A DNA stretch of 9,022 bases from CAXTTV01 sp964247295 (GCA_964247295.1 CAXTTV010000195.1:1-9022); one strand, 5' to 3'. Numbered from the stretch's first letter, positions 1 through 6,713 are shown. Program-made: numbers and translations. The notes: generated from the sequence alone by a model not told the origin.

Positions 1-16
1 TAATTCTGATATTCTA

Positions 17-57
17 TCAAAAGCAAAAAGGATACGGAGAAATGTCCCCATATCCTT
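17..57 (-). terminator. Rho-independent terminator after kbl
   Basis: Read on the minus strand, a 12-base-pair stem (arms 57-46 and 39-28, two G-U pairs, 6-base loop 45-40) is followed by a T-rich tail, TTTGCTTTT. It lies 27 bases past the kbl stop. The plus-strand side lacks a T tract, so it should work only for leftward transcription. It closes the tdh-kbl operon. Confidence 0.85.
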
Positions 58-83
58 ATTACGTTAATCGAGTCTTTGTACCT

Positions 84-1262
84 TTAGATAATTTTTAGCT
101 CTTTTCCAACTTTTTCAAAAATCTGAAGGGCGCGACTCAGTTCCTCACGGGTGTGGATCGCGGTGACGATGGTGCGGACCCGGCACTTGTCAGCAGGAAC
201 GGTCGGGAAGACGATCCCCTGGGCAAAAACGCCTTCTTCAAACAGGCGTTTGCTTAATTGTAGTGCTCTGGCCCCCTCGCCCACAATTACAGGGGTAATC
301 GGTGTTTCGCTGTGGCCAGTATTAAAGCCCAGTTCAACCAACCCTTTCTTAAAGAAGCGCGCATTCTCCCAAAGCTGCCGCACCAGACTATCATCTCGCT
401 CCAAAAGATCTAGCGCGGCGATACAGGTGGCGACCACAGAAGGTGGATGCGAGGTGCTGAAAAGCACTGGTCGGGCGCGCTGCAAAAGATACTCTTTGAC
501 CACCTCGGTACAGGCCACATAGCCACCCAGAGCTCCGATTCCTTTAGACAGAGTACCGATCTGAAGGGCCACACGGCCATCTAGCTCAAAGTGGTTAACG
601 GTGCCACGCCCATGGCTCCCAAGCACACCGCTGGCGTGCGCGTCATCTACCATTACAAATGCGCCATACTGCTCCGCCAGATCCACGATCTCCGGCAACA
701 GAGCAATATCACCATCCATGCTAAAAACGCCATCGGTCACAATCATTACTTTGTTCGCGCTCCGCGACTCCTCCAAAACCTTGCGCAACCCCTGCATATC
801 GTTATGCGGATATACTTTACGAGCAGCTTTGCACAGGCGGATACCGTCGATGATGCTGGCATGGTTCAAGGCATCACTGATGATGATATCTCCCTCTTGC
901 ATCAGAGCGGAGATCACTCCTAGATTGGTTGCATATCCAGATTGAATGGTGAGCGAGGCCTCTGTATGCTTGAAACGCGCCAGCCGCTCTTCCAACTGAT
1001 TGTGCAAAGTCATGTTTCCAGCGATCGTCCGTACAGATCCGGAGCCGACGCCGTACTCTTCAATGGCTTTGATCGCCGCAGTGCGCAGCTCAGGATTTAC
1101 GGTTAAGCCAAGGTAATTATTGGAGGAGAGCGTGATCACTTCATGACCATCGATTTTGACAACGGCCTTCTGCTCACTCTCCAGCTCGCGCGGCAGGTTA
1201 AAGATGCCCCGTGCGCGTAGATCATCCAGTTCTGCTTGCACAAATGCTTGCAGCTTGTCCAT
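84..1262 (-). CDS. kbl: Glycine C-acetyltransferase (2-amino-3-ketobutyrate CoA ligase)
   Basis: This 392-residue protein is a cytosolic PLP enzyme of the alpha-oxoamine synthase family. It cleaves 2-amino-3-ketobutyrate with CoA to glycine and acetyl-CoA, the second step of threonine dehydrogenase catabolism. Visible marks are the Schiff-base lysine K240 in GTLSKGIGALGG, D206 and H209 in VDDAH (cofactor nitrogen contact), the stacking histidine H134 in NHAS, and DGVFSMDGD near 177-185. Length is normal for the family (about 395). The start has a good Shine-Dalgarno, AAAGGAG, six bases upstream. The gene lies 17 bases downstream of tdh and is evidently cotranscribed with it. Related enzymes (8-amino-7-oxononanoate synthase, serine palmitoyltransferase) share the fold, but the neighbouring tdh makes the Kbl role by far the most likely. 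Nothing looks damaged. Confidence 0.95.
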   Translation of the reverse strand: MDKLQAFVQAELDDLRARGIFNLPRELESEQKAVVKIDGHEVITLSSNNYLGLTVNPELRTAAIKAIEEYGVGSGSVRTIAGNMTLHNQLEERLARFKHTEASLTIQSGYATNLGVISALMQEGDIIISDALNHASIIDGIRLCKAARKVYPHNDMQGLRKVLEESRSANKVMIVTDGVFSMDGDIALLPEIVDLAEQYGAFVMVDDAHASGVLGSHGRGTVNHFELDGRVALQIGTLSKGIGALGGYVACTEVVKEYLLQRARPVLFSTSHPPSVVATCIAALDLLERDDSLVRQLWENARFFKKGLVELGFNTGHSETPITPVIVGEGARALQLSKRLFEEGVFAQGIVFPTVPADKCRVRTIVTAIHTREELSRALQIFEKVGKELKII

Positions 1263-1279
1263 CTTTGTCTCCTTTGAAT

Positions 1280-2320
1280 TTAGAAGGTCAAAATGATCTT
1301 ACCACAATCTCCAGATTTCATGATCTCCATGGCTTCATCCAACTGCTCAAACGGGAGTGTATGGGTAATCACCCGCTGAATATCCAGTTGACCCATCCTA
1401 AGAATGCTGCGTGTCCGATACCAGGTATCAAAGATCCGCCGCCCTGAGATACCTTTAACAGTTGCTCCTTTAAAGATGATATCATTCGCGAGATCCAGCT
1501 CAATCAGACGTGAAGGGATGCCCAGCAATGAGACGCGGCCACCGTTGCGTAAAATCTGGAAGCCCTGACGAATCGCGAAGGCGTTTCCAGACATCTCCAG
1601 CACCACATCGACGCCTGAACCTTCGGTGACAGTATAAACCGCTTCAATGGGATCTACCTCTTTCGGGTTCAGTAGATGATTTGCTCCCATCTCACCAGCG
1701 ATCACCAACCGTTTAGCATTGGGCTCAATCGCGAAGATGTCGCTTGCTCCCGCCAGCCGGGCCAGGCCGACAGCCCAGAGCCCGATCGGTCCACAGCCGG
1801 TTACGGCAACACTTTTGTTCGTAAGCTCACCCTCAAAGGCGGCATGTACGGCATTGCCAAAAGGCTCCTGCACCGAGGCCACCTGATGATCTATCTCCTG
1901 TCCTGTCTTCCAAACAACCTGTTCAGGCACTGAGATATATTCCGCGAAGGCTCCATCTCTATCAACACCTAATATCTGAACATTCTGGCAGATATGCCCC
2001 TGGCCCGTCCGACATTGGTAACACTTCCCACAGGTAATGTGTGTCTGAGCCGCTACAAAATCTCCCGGTACCACAGAGGTCACTTCCGCGCCCACCTCGA
2101 CTACCACACCCGCGAATTCGTGTCCAAAGATCCTGGGGGTCTGCATTCTACTCTGCGCCCAGGCATCCCATTCATATATATGAATGTCTGTACCACAGAT
2201 GGAAGCAGCTTTAACCTGGATCAGCACATCGCGTGAACCCACCTGGGGAACATCTACAAGAGCGATCTTTGCTCCTGGCGCGGCCTCGGCTTTGAGGGCC
2301 GCCTTCATTTTACCTTGCAT
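1280..2320 (-). CDS. tdh: L-threonine 3-dehydrogenase, zinc- and NAD-dependent
   Basis: This medium-chain dehydrogenase oxidises L-threonine to 2-amino-3-ketobutyrate, which the downstream Kbl consumes. With the start chosen here the protein has 346 residues. The catalytic zinc site is C42 (ICGTD) with H67-E68 (GHEFAG) and E152; the structural zinc cysteines are C97, C100, C103 and C111. The Rossmann motif GCGPIG is near 175-180, followed by acidic E199, which favours NAD over NADP. The frame opens seven codons earlier at 2341, but that ATG overlaps the Shine-Dalgarno GGAGGG (2336-2331) that serves the ATG at 2320 with a 10-base gap. A further ATG at 2308 would reproduce E. coli Tdh numbering (C38, H63, E64) but lies 22 bases from the Shine-Dalgarno. 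Gene order tdh-kbl is the reverse of E. coli kbl-tdh. Other sorbitol- or butanediol-type dehydrogenases are look-alikes, but the context decides. Confidence 0.94.
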   Translation of the reverse strand: MQGKMKAALKAEAAPGAKIALVDVPQVGSRDVLIQVKAASICGTDIHIYEWDAWAQSRMQTPRIFGHEFAGVVVEVGAEVTSVVPGDFVAAQTHITCGKCYQCRTGQGHICQNVQILGVDRDGAFAEYISVPEQVVWKTGQEIDHQVASVQEPFGNAVHAAFEGELTNKSVAVTGCGPIGLWAVGLARLAGASDIFAIEPNAKRLVIAGEMGANHLLNPKEVDPIEAVYTVTEGSGVDVVLEMSGNAFAIRQGFQILRNGGRVSLLGIPSRLIELDLANDIIFKGATVKGISGRRIFDTWYRTRSILRMGQLDIQRVITHTLPFEQLDEAMEIMKSGDCGKIILTF

Positions 2321-2363
2321 TGTTCTTTTTCCCTCCAACAAACATCATCACAACACATTGCCA

Positions 2364-2392
2364 ATTATCCTTCTTCTATCACGTGATTGCAA
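2364..2392 (-). promoter_or_regulatory. Sigma70-type promoter of tdh-kbl
   Basis: On the minus strand TTGCAA (2392-2387, 4 of 6 matches to the -35 consensus) is followed after exactly 17 bases by GATAAT (2369-2364, 5 of 6). Transcription would begin near 2357, giving a leader of about 36 bases that includes the GGAGGG ribosome site. Position and spacing fit; the -35 match is only fair. Confidence 0.6.
2378..2387. promoter_or_regulatory. Palindrome ATCACGTGAT in the tdh promoter, possible operator
   Basis: A perfect 10-base palindrome lies in the spacer of the proposed tdh promoter, beside its -35 box. A repressor bound here would block RNA polymerase. No matching regulator gene is in the window, and a 10-base palindrome can occur by chance, so this is a suggestion only. 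Confidence 0.25.
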
Positions 2393-2448
2393 CTAATCGG
2401 CTTTTTACAATTTTTGAGAAGAGTAGATGTGTTTTTCTACACGGCTCT

Positions 2449-2477
2449 TTTACTATAAGAGATGAGAATTGTAGAAT
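2449..2477 (+). promoter_or_regulatory. Possible promoter for the redoxin/INSIG-like unit
   Basis: TTTACT (2449-2454, 4 of 6) and TAGAAT (2472-2477, 5 of 6) are separated by 17 bases in the divergent tdh/redoxin gap. This would give a leader of roughly 100 bases. The region 2342-2581 is AT-rich and offers other -10-like strings such as TATTAT at 2479, so the exact promoter is uncertain. No separate gene is supported in this gap. Confidence 0.35.
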
Positions 2478-2581
2478 ATATTATTATCAACGAAGATATC
2501 CCTATTCCATATCACTGGTTGCTCACTTTTGAAACGTTCTCTCAAAAAGAGCGACCCTCAAGGCTATAAGGTAAAAAGACG

Positions 2582-3073
2582 ATGTATGAAAATGAACAGA
2601 CTCTTATCTCGAAAGGGGAGATTATCCCTGCTTATACACTTCCTGGCCCCGATGGTTGGATGCACAATTCCTGGGACTACCGACAATGCGAGCATCTCCT
2701 GGTGGTCATCTCTCAGAGCCTGAGGCAACCGGAGGCCCGGAAACTAGCCCTTGACCTGGCGGAAAACATCCACCGCTTCCGAGAGGAGAAATGTCAGATC
2801 AATTTGATTACGCCCGATCCTGTGGTGACAAACCTCCAGGTACAGGAGGAGCTGCATCTACCTTTTTTGTTACTGGCCGATCCTCAGGGTGGCACAATTG
2901 AACGCTATACACAGTGGGAAGCGGGCACAAAAACCTTTGCCCCAACAATTGTGCTTGCGAATCTCTATACAGCTTTGTATCAACAGTGGACAGCGGGAGC
3001 AGAGTCGGAACTTCCTGAGCTTCATGAGCCCCTGTCGGATCTGGAATATCTGAATCGGCTCTGCTCAATCTAG
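2582..3073 (+). CDS. Peroxiredoxin-like (AhpC/TSA fold) protein without catalytic cysteine
   Basis: The 163-residue cytosolic protein has the layout of a redoxin domain. It opens with KGEIIPAYTLPGPDGW (11-26), typical of the peroxiredoxin entry 'G-x-x-hPxFxLxdxxG'. A hydrophobic strand LLVVIS follows at 39-44, then helix 50-69, strand INLITPD at 73-79, LPFLLLADPQGG at 93-104, and the cis-proline-type segment FAPTIVLAN at 119-127. In active peroxiredoxins the strand at 39-44 leads into PxxxTxxC; here it leads into SQSLRQPEAR with no cysteine. The only cysteines, C36, C71 and C161, are not at that site. It is therefore probably not a peroxidase and may bind or sense something instead (inference). 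A modest AAGG ribosome site lies 10 bases upstream. The gene ends 24 bases before the INSIG-like gene on the same strand, which suggests cotranscription. The fold is fairly sure; the function is unknown. Confidence 0.7.
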   Translation: MYENEQTLISKGEIIPAYTLPGPDGWMHNSWDYRQCEHLLVVISQSLRQPEARKLALDLAENIHRFREEKCQINLITPDPVVTNLQVQEELHLPFLLLADPQGGTIERYTQWEAGTKTFAPTIVLANLYTALYQQWTAGAESELPELHEPLSDLEYLNRLCSI

Positions 3074-3097
3074 CGATTTGGAAAGAGAGGCACTGGC

Positions 3098-3715
3098 ATG
3101 CGAAGGCATCTCCATATTACTGGCAGGCTTTTTCTGCTGGGTGCTCTAGTGGGCACAGTTCTGGATGCCTTTCTCGTCTACAATGGTGTTAAGGTCTATT
3201 CCTCTCCTGATATCTTAGGAGTCTCCTGGTGGTCGCCGTTTCTGATAGGCCTGGGCTTTATAATAATCGGCTACGCTGATCCATTTCTGCTGCCGTTGCT
3301 CGGTTACATACGCCCGGCCTTCCCCTTAACCGTCAGCCTACGGGGGATCAGTTGGTTGTTTCTGGTATATGTGCTGATTGAAGTTGGTCTGGAGGCTCAT
3401 CTTCAGACGGGGCAATTGCTGATTGTCCTGGTTCTCTATTATCTTTTAGCGGAGAAACATTGGCAGCAACTGCTGCTCGCAATAGTTGTGGCGATCACGG
3501 GTACGCTCATTGAGATGATTTTAGTAAGTTCGCACGTGTTCTCGTATCATACTCCGGACGTGTTTGGGGTGCCGTTCTGGTTACCGCTCCTCTACATATG
3601 TGCATCCCTCTCAATTGGTGATATTGGTCGCACCCTCCTCTATCGTCATGCGTTTGAGCCTGAAACGGCCTCCACCCTTCCACAGTCATTGGAACATGCC
3701 AGGAGAACACCATAG
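3098..3715 (+). CDS. INSIG-family-like six-helix membrane protein
   Basis: The 205-residue integral membrane protein shows six hydrophobic segments near 9-28, 45-66, 84-98, 104-118, 123-143 and 160-178, with a short charged tail. The end of the last helix reads WLPLLYICASLSIGDIGR (161-178), and the loop before it carries a TPD motif (153-154-155). These match from memory the C-terminal helix of animal INSIG proteins (TSPD, then WLP, then GNIGR). INSIG proteins retain SCAP/SREBP and HMG-CoA reductase in response to sterols; a mycobacterial homologue of known structure binds diacylglycerol. A bacterial protein would hence more likely bind a lipid or isoprenoid, which is inference. The segment 22-65 (SSPD, WWSP) resembles 138-180 (HTPD, FWLP), indicating an internal duplication. 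The ribosome site AGAGAGG lies 7 bases before the start. Other small multi-pass families with a GVPxWLP motif, such as carotenoid-pathway membrane proteins, are the main alternative. Confidence 0.65.
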   Translation: MRRHLHITGRLFLLGALVGTVLDAFLVYNGVKVYSSPDILGVSWWSPFLIGLGFIIIGYADPFLLPLLGYIRPAFPLTVSLRGISWLFLVYVLIEVGLEAHLQTGQLLIVLVLYYLLAEKHWQQLLLAIVVAITGTLIEMILVSSHVFSYHTPDVFGVPFWLPLLYICASLSIGDIGRTLLYRHAFEPETASTLPQSLEHARRTP

Positions 3716-3728
3716 AATCCTCTAAAGG

Positions 3729-3760
3729 AAAAGCGCCCATGAACGAACGGGCGCTTTTTT
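3729..3760. terminator. Terminator shared by two convergent genes
   Basis: A 10-base-pair perfect stem, AAAAGCGCCC (3729-3738) with GGGCGCTTTT (3749-3758), surrounds a 10-base loop and is followed on the plus strand by a run of six T. It lies 13 bases after the INSIG-like gene stop. On the minus strand the tail TTTTCCTTT is weaker but usable for the AAA gene ending at 3774, so it probably works both ways. Confidence 0.92.
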
Positions 3761-3773
3761 GTGCAGCGATACA

Positions 3774-5234
3774 CTAGTTTTTTCCGAAGAAATTCCCCTT
3801 CTTCCGGACAGATGAGGGAATAAAACGCTCCGAGGACGACGCGACTGCTCGACCATTAAGGATCATATCGTTAGCCCAGAACAGATCCTCAGCAAGAATT
3901 CCGTCTCGCTCTCTATCCAATGCCCGCATGGCTCCCGCGATACACACCTCTCGAAAATGACTTCCGGGCTGCTTTAGCAGTAAGGAAGCAACCTGCGCAT
4001 GCTCCTCTTCTCGATAAGCCTCGCCCAGGAAGTGCCTGAGGAAGCGGAGGGCCATCTCAATATCTTCTACCAGGCCAACCTCGATGAGCATGTCAATACG
4101 CCCCGGTCGATCGCGTATCCGCTGATCAATCTTTTCAGGATCATTGCTGGTCGCCAGGAGTAGGGTACCGGCCTCGTTATCTGGTGTAGCCACACCATCC
4201 AGGGTATTGAGCACAAGTTGAAGCTCCTGGGGATCGGAGACGAACATTTCAAAGTCTTCAACCAGCACCATTGTAGGCAAGCGACTCTCCGCACCCGAGT
4301 GGAGCGCCTGAGCCAGTTGCTGCCAGGAACTGCTCATACGATTTTTGGGTGGGGCACAAACATAAAAGACCAGTCCACCATGCTTCGCGTGATGTGCCCC
4401 CTCAGCCTTCAAAAGCGTGGTCTTCCCGGTACCCGGAGGCCCAATCAACAAAACTTTGCGCAACCGTGGAACATGAAGGGCTTCATAACGGCTCAGCATC
4501 GCGGTATCGAAGATCCTCCGCTGGGCGGAAACCTGCTTCAACACATCCTGATGCAGCACGATACTGTTAAAAGATGCGCGCTTAATCACATCGGCCAGAT
4601 CATCATCGCCACCGATAATCTCGATCCGTCCTCTTCGTTCCCGTCTGACAATCCCATCGTGGAGATCGTCAAGCAGCTTTAAAAAGGCCAGCCAGTCATC
4701 TTGTCGCCCCTGCGGGATCGCAGTGAGGATACCTGTCTCACCATCCTCATTCAGAATATACATCACACTCAGAGCCGTCCAGCCAGGAGTTAGTGTGTAC
4801 TCTAACCAGCTATAGGGCGCGGACGGAACAGTGCGACGATCTCCTATAACGGCCTTCCAGAGCAGATCGGGTTTATAAAGGCCATCCACCTCAGAGGCCA
4901 TAGAGATCCCCAACGCGGCATCTGGCGCGGGCAATGATCGCCAGGAGGTGAGCTGCCCAGACCGAGACTTTTTCCGCCGCGCTCCCTGAGTCACAAGCTG
5001 ATCCAGTAGAAGCGGGTGAAACTCGGTTTGCATCCGTCGGTGCGAAGGAGAGGTGAAAAGCAATGGCTCCCCCATCAGACCCAGGTTGTGCCACAACTGT
5101 CGTAATGCAATCGCGACCACCTCCCGGCGCAACATCGGGAAACTACGAGTGACATCTGCATGCAGAGACTGCACTTCCTGCGGATAAGGGAATAGTCTGT
5201 CCCGATTGATTTCTATGTTCTCCAGACGATCCAT
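3774..5234 (-). CDS. AAA-family ATPase with unrecognised N-terminal region
   Basis: The 486-residue protein has one AAA module in its second half. Walker A is GPPGTGKTT (265-273), Walker B is MVLVEDFE (322-329), sensor 1 is the N in ATSNDPEKID (N364), and the arginine-finger region is RDRPGRID (R376, R379). A sensor-2-like helix, GSHFREVCIAGAMRAL, begins near 424. Walker B ends in E-D rather than the usual D-E, as also seen in Bcs1-type AAA proteins. The first 230 residues show no motif I recognise; they contain a strand-rich stretch near 144-172 and acidic GGDDD at 208-212, perhaps a substrate-recognition or oligomerisation domain. No signal peptide or membrane segment is seen. Such proteins form hexameric rings that remodel proteins; the substrate is unknown. 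No zinc-protease domain follows, so it is not FtsH. The start lacks a good Shine-Dalgarno, with only A-rich sequence upstream. It is transcribed alone. Confidence 0.85.
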   Translation of the reverse strand: MDRLENIEINRDRLFPYPQEVQSLHADVTRSFPMLRREVVAIALRQLWHNLGLMGEPLLFTSPSHRRMQTEFHPLLLDQLVTQGARRKKSRSGQLTSWRSLPAPDAALGISMASEVDGLYKPDLLWKAVIGDRRTVPSAPYSWLEYTLTPGWTALSVMYILNEDGETGILTAIPQGRQDDWLAFLKLLDDLHDGIVRRERRGRIEIIGGDDDLADVIKRASFNSIVLHQDVLKQVSAQRRIFDTAMLSRYEALHVPRLRKVLLIGPPGTGKTTLLKAEGAHHAKHGGLVFYVCAPPKNRMSSSWQQLAQALHSGAESRLPTMVLVEDFEMFVSDPQELQLVLNTLDGVATPDNEAGTLLLATSNDPEKIDQRIRDRPGRIDMLIEVGLVEDIEMALRFLRHFLGEAYREEEHAQVASLLLKQPGSHFREVCIAGAMRALDRERDGILAEDLFWANDMILNGRAVASSSERFIPSSVRKKGNFFGKN

Positions 5235-5306
5235 TCATTTTTTCTTTTCAATAACGGGTATTTTCGACAAAAAACAGAAAAAGGACGAGATTCTGCTATG
5301 TTTTTG

Positions 5307-5335
5307 ATAATACCTTCTCATTCTACCATTGTCAA
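5307..5335 (-). promoter_or_regulatory. Strong sigma70-type promoter of the AAA ATPase gene
   Basis: On the minus strand a perfect -35, TTGACA (5335-5330), is followed by a 17-base spacer and TATTAT (5312-5307, 5 of 6). Transcription would start near 5300, giving a leader of about 65 bases before the start at 5234. This is the closest consensus match in the window. Confidence 0.8.
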
Positions 5336-5423
5336 CGCCTGACACTCTTGCTCAAAATCCAAACGATCTGACTACTAGTTCTAAAAAAACAATGCAATTC
5401 CGGAAATACCCTTGCCTAAACCA

Positions 5424-5456
5424 AGATAAAAGCGGCACCCAGAAATCGAGTGCCGC
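5424..5456 (-). terminator. Rho-independent terminator after the PRC/BON gene
   Basis: On the minus strand GCGGCAC (5456-5450) pairs with GTGCCGC (5438-5432) around an 11-base loop and is followed by TTTTATCTT. It begins 16 bases past the stop at 5473 and separates this gene from the AAA gene downstream. Confidence 0.85.
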
Positions 5457-5472
5457 CCGGTGAGAAAGGAAA

Positions 5473-6459
5473 TTACTTAGTATGGCGGATCATCTTGCCG
5501 GGGAGAATATCTTCATCGCGTCCACTTTTACTCATGACATGCAACATCTCGGCCTGTGGATTGACCACCAGCTCATTATAGACCGAGCGAACTCCCGGAT
5601 AACCACGGGCAATCTCTTCAACCCGATTTTTTTGCTGCGTGTCATGAACGGCACCACTCAGACGAACATCTCCCAGGCGTGGGTAGACACCTATTGGGAG
5701 ATCGGCTGTCCGGGGATCGGTCCCAAGCGCCATCGCCAGACCTGAGGCCAGATCATCATCACCAATCAACTCGTTTTTCACCTCTAACAAACCTGGGATA
5801 CCACGGACCTGATCCGAGACAATATCTGAGCGGAGCGAACTTGAGATGTTACCAGTGACGTAAAGCACACTATCCAATACCCTGGCGGTCATACCCGGCA
5901 GATCCACATGCAAAGGGCTGTAATCGAATAGAATACGGTCCACGTCCGTTTGCAAAGCGCTATCTGTTCGATAGGCAGGCAGAGATTTCAGAATGGCGTC
6001 GGGAATCGTCACAGCGATATTCCCTTCTCCCACAGAGGTAATGTATTGACGCGTCAGCAAAACCTCATGGGCTACTGTGAGATTGCGAACCACTATATAG
6101 GCCAGTTCGCCGGTTTTAGGCTGAGTGGCTACGACCTCTAGGTGCCCCTTGTCAGAGAAGCCAGCACGCTGTACAGTGCTGTGACTACTCAGCGTTACCC
6201 CTTTAGGAGGCGTAGTAATCTCAGCCTCATGACGCGTCGACTCAACCAGCACAGTATCGCTACTCGCGCTCAAGACAGAGATATAATGAATGTTAGAGAC
6301 TTTTCCAAAGAAACGATTAGGCTTGACGCCTAGATGTGTGATCCGCATAGCTGCGGGATCAAAGATCACATGGACCAGCACACCTTCTTCACCATCGGTG
6401 AAGTTTATTTTATGGCCAAAATGAAATTTCTGCATCTCAGAGATAGGTGTTGTTTGCAT
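5473..6459 (-). CDS. PRC-barrel-like and double BON domain protein
   Basis: The predicted 328-residue protein appears to carry four modules. Residues about 10-80 (FGHKINFTDGEEG, then VIFDPAAMRITHLGV) and 104-161 (GHLEVVATQPKTGELAYIVV, then LPAYRTD) resemble PRC-barrel strands. Residues 168-232 (VLYVTGNISS, then IPGLLEVKNEL) and 235-300 (GDVRLSGAVHD, then YPGVRSVYNELVV) fit the BON pattern of a beta strand, a helix and PGV-x-x-V-x-N-x-L. BON domains are small alpha/beta modules linked to envelope or phospholipid association; PRC barrels serve in RNA processing and in photosynthetic reaction centres. The job here is unknown. The frame stays open to 6585, but the promoter at 6545-6574 lies inside that extension and a GAGG site sits 9 bases before the ATG at 6459. 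The chosen protein has no signal peptide or membrane helix, so it looks cytosolic. Confidence 0.75.
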   Translation of the reverse strand: MQTTPISEMQKFHFGHKINFTDGEEGVLVHVIFDPAAMRITHLGVKPNRFFGKVSNIHYISVLSASSDTVLVESTRHEAEITTPPKGVTLSSHSTVQRAGFSDKGHLEVVATQPKTGELAYIVVRNLTVAHEVLLTRQYITSVGEGNIAVTIPDAILKSLPAYRTDSALQTDVDRILFDYSPLHVDLPGMTARVLDSVLYVTGNISSSLRSDIVSDQVRGIPGLLEVKNELIGDDDLASGLAMALGTDPRTADLPIGVYPRLGDVRLSGAVHDTQQKNRVEEIARGYPGVRSVYNELVVNPQAEMLHVMSKSGRDEDILPGKMIRHTK

Positions 6460-6544
6460 CAATAGTAGCCTCAAAAAAGATAAGATTAGGGCAAAACAAA
6501 AATAGCTTTGAGAAACACTCTCCAGCGTATCCTCATCATTGCTG

Positions 6545-6574
6545 AATATAGCATTTTTACCCGATATCTGACAA
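6545..6574 (-). promoter_or_regulatory. Extended -10 promoter of the PRC/BON gene
   Basis: On the minus strand TTGTCA (6574-6569, 5 of 6) is followed by an 18-base spacer and TATATT (6550-6545, 5 of 6). TGC directly precedes the -10, making an extended -10 box. The start of transcription would fall near 6538, about 79 bases before the chosen ATG and inside the longer open frame. Confidence 0.7.
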
Positions 6575-6616
6575 GGACTTCCCATCAGACCCAGGGCTAT
6601 TTCATTCTCTTCTTCT

Positions 6617-6686
6617 GCCGCTTACGGCGGTGGGGAGAGGGAGGAGGTGAGCGGGGATGCCCCGCATTGACACCCCTGGACCCCGC
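6617..6686. repeat. GC-rich palindromic intergenic patch, possible dispersed repeat
   Basis: Within an otherwise AT-leaning gap (6460-6713) lie GCCG-CTTA-CGGC (6617-6628), a G-rich run with GGGG, GGG, GG, GG and GGGG (6632-6656), and the palindrome GCGGGG-ATG-CCCCGC (6651-6665). A second CCCCGC at 6681-6686 could pair with the same GCGGGG. No T tract follows on the minus strand, so it is not a standard terminator for the GH1 gene. It resembles REP-like mobile intergenic units, but its copy number in the genome cannot be seen from here. Confidence 0.4.
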
Positions 6687-6713
6687 TTCTTTCTAGCATG
6701 AAAAGACCCTGCG

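Noticed and set aside
2309..2341. Start of tdh at 2341
   Set aside because: That ATG overlaps the only good Shine-Dalgarno (GGAGGG, 2331-2336), which instead serves the ATG at 2320.
2412..2452. Hairpin AAGAGTAGA...TCTAC...CTCTT as a terminator or attenuator
   Set aside because: The stem is short and interrupted by a 4-base bulge, and no gene ends just before it on the plus strand.
2320..2532. Small plus-strand frame in the tdh/redoxin gap
   Set aside because: It overlaps the start of tdh and the promoter region, has no ribosome site, and its composition looks non-coding.
2582..3073. Active peroxiredoxin (thiol peroxidase)
   Set aside because: No cysteine is present after strand 39-44 where the peroxidatic cysteine belongs, so only a redoxin-like fold is claimed.
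4218..4682. 154-residue plus-strand frame
   Set aside because: It lies wholly within the AAA ATPase gene on the opposite strand; that frame carries the Walker and sensor motifs, so this is a shadow.
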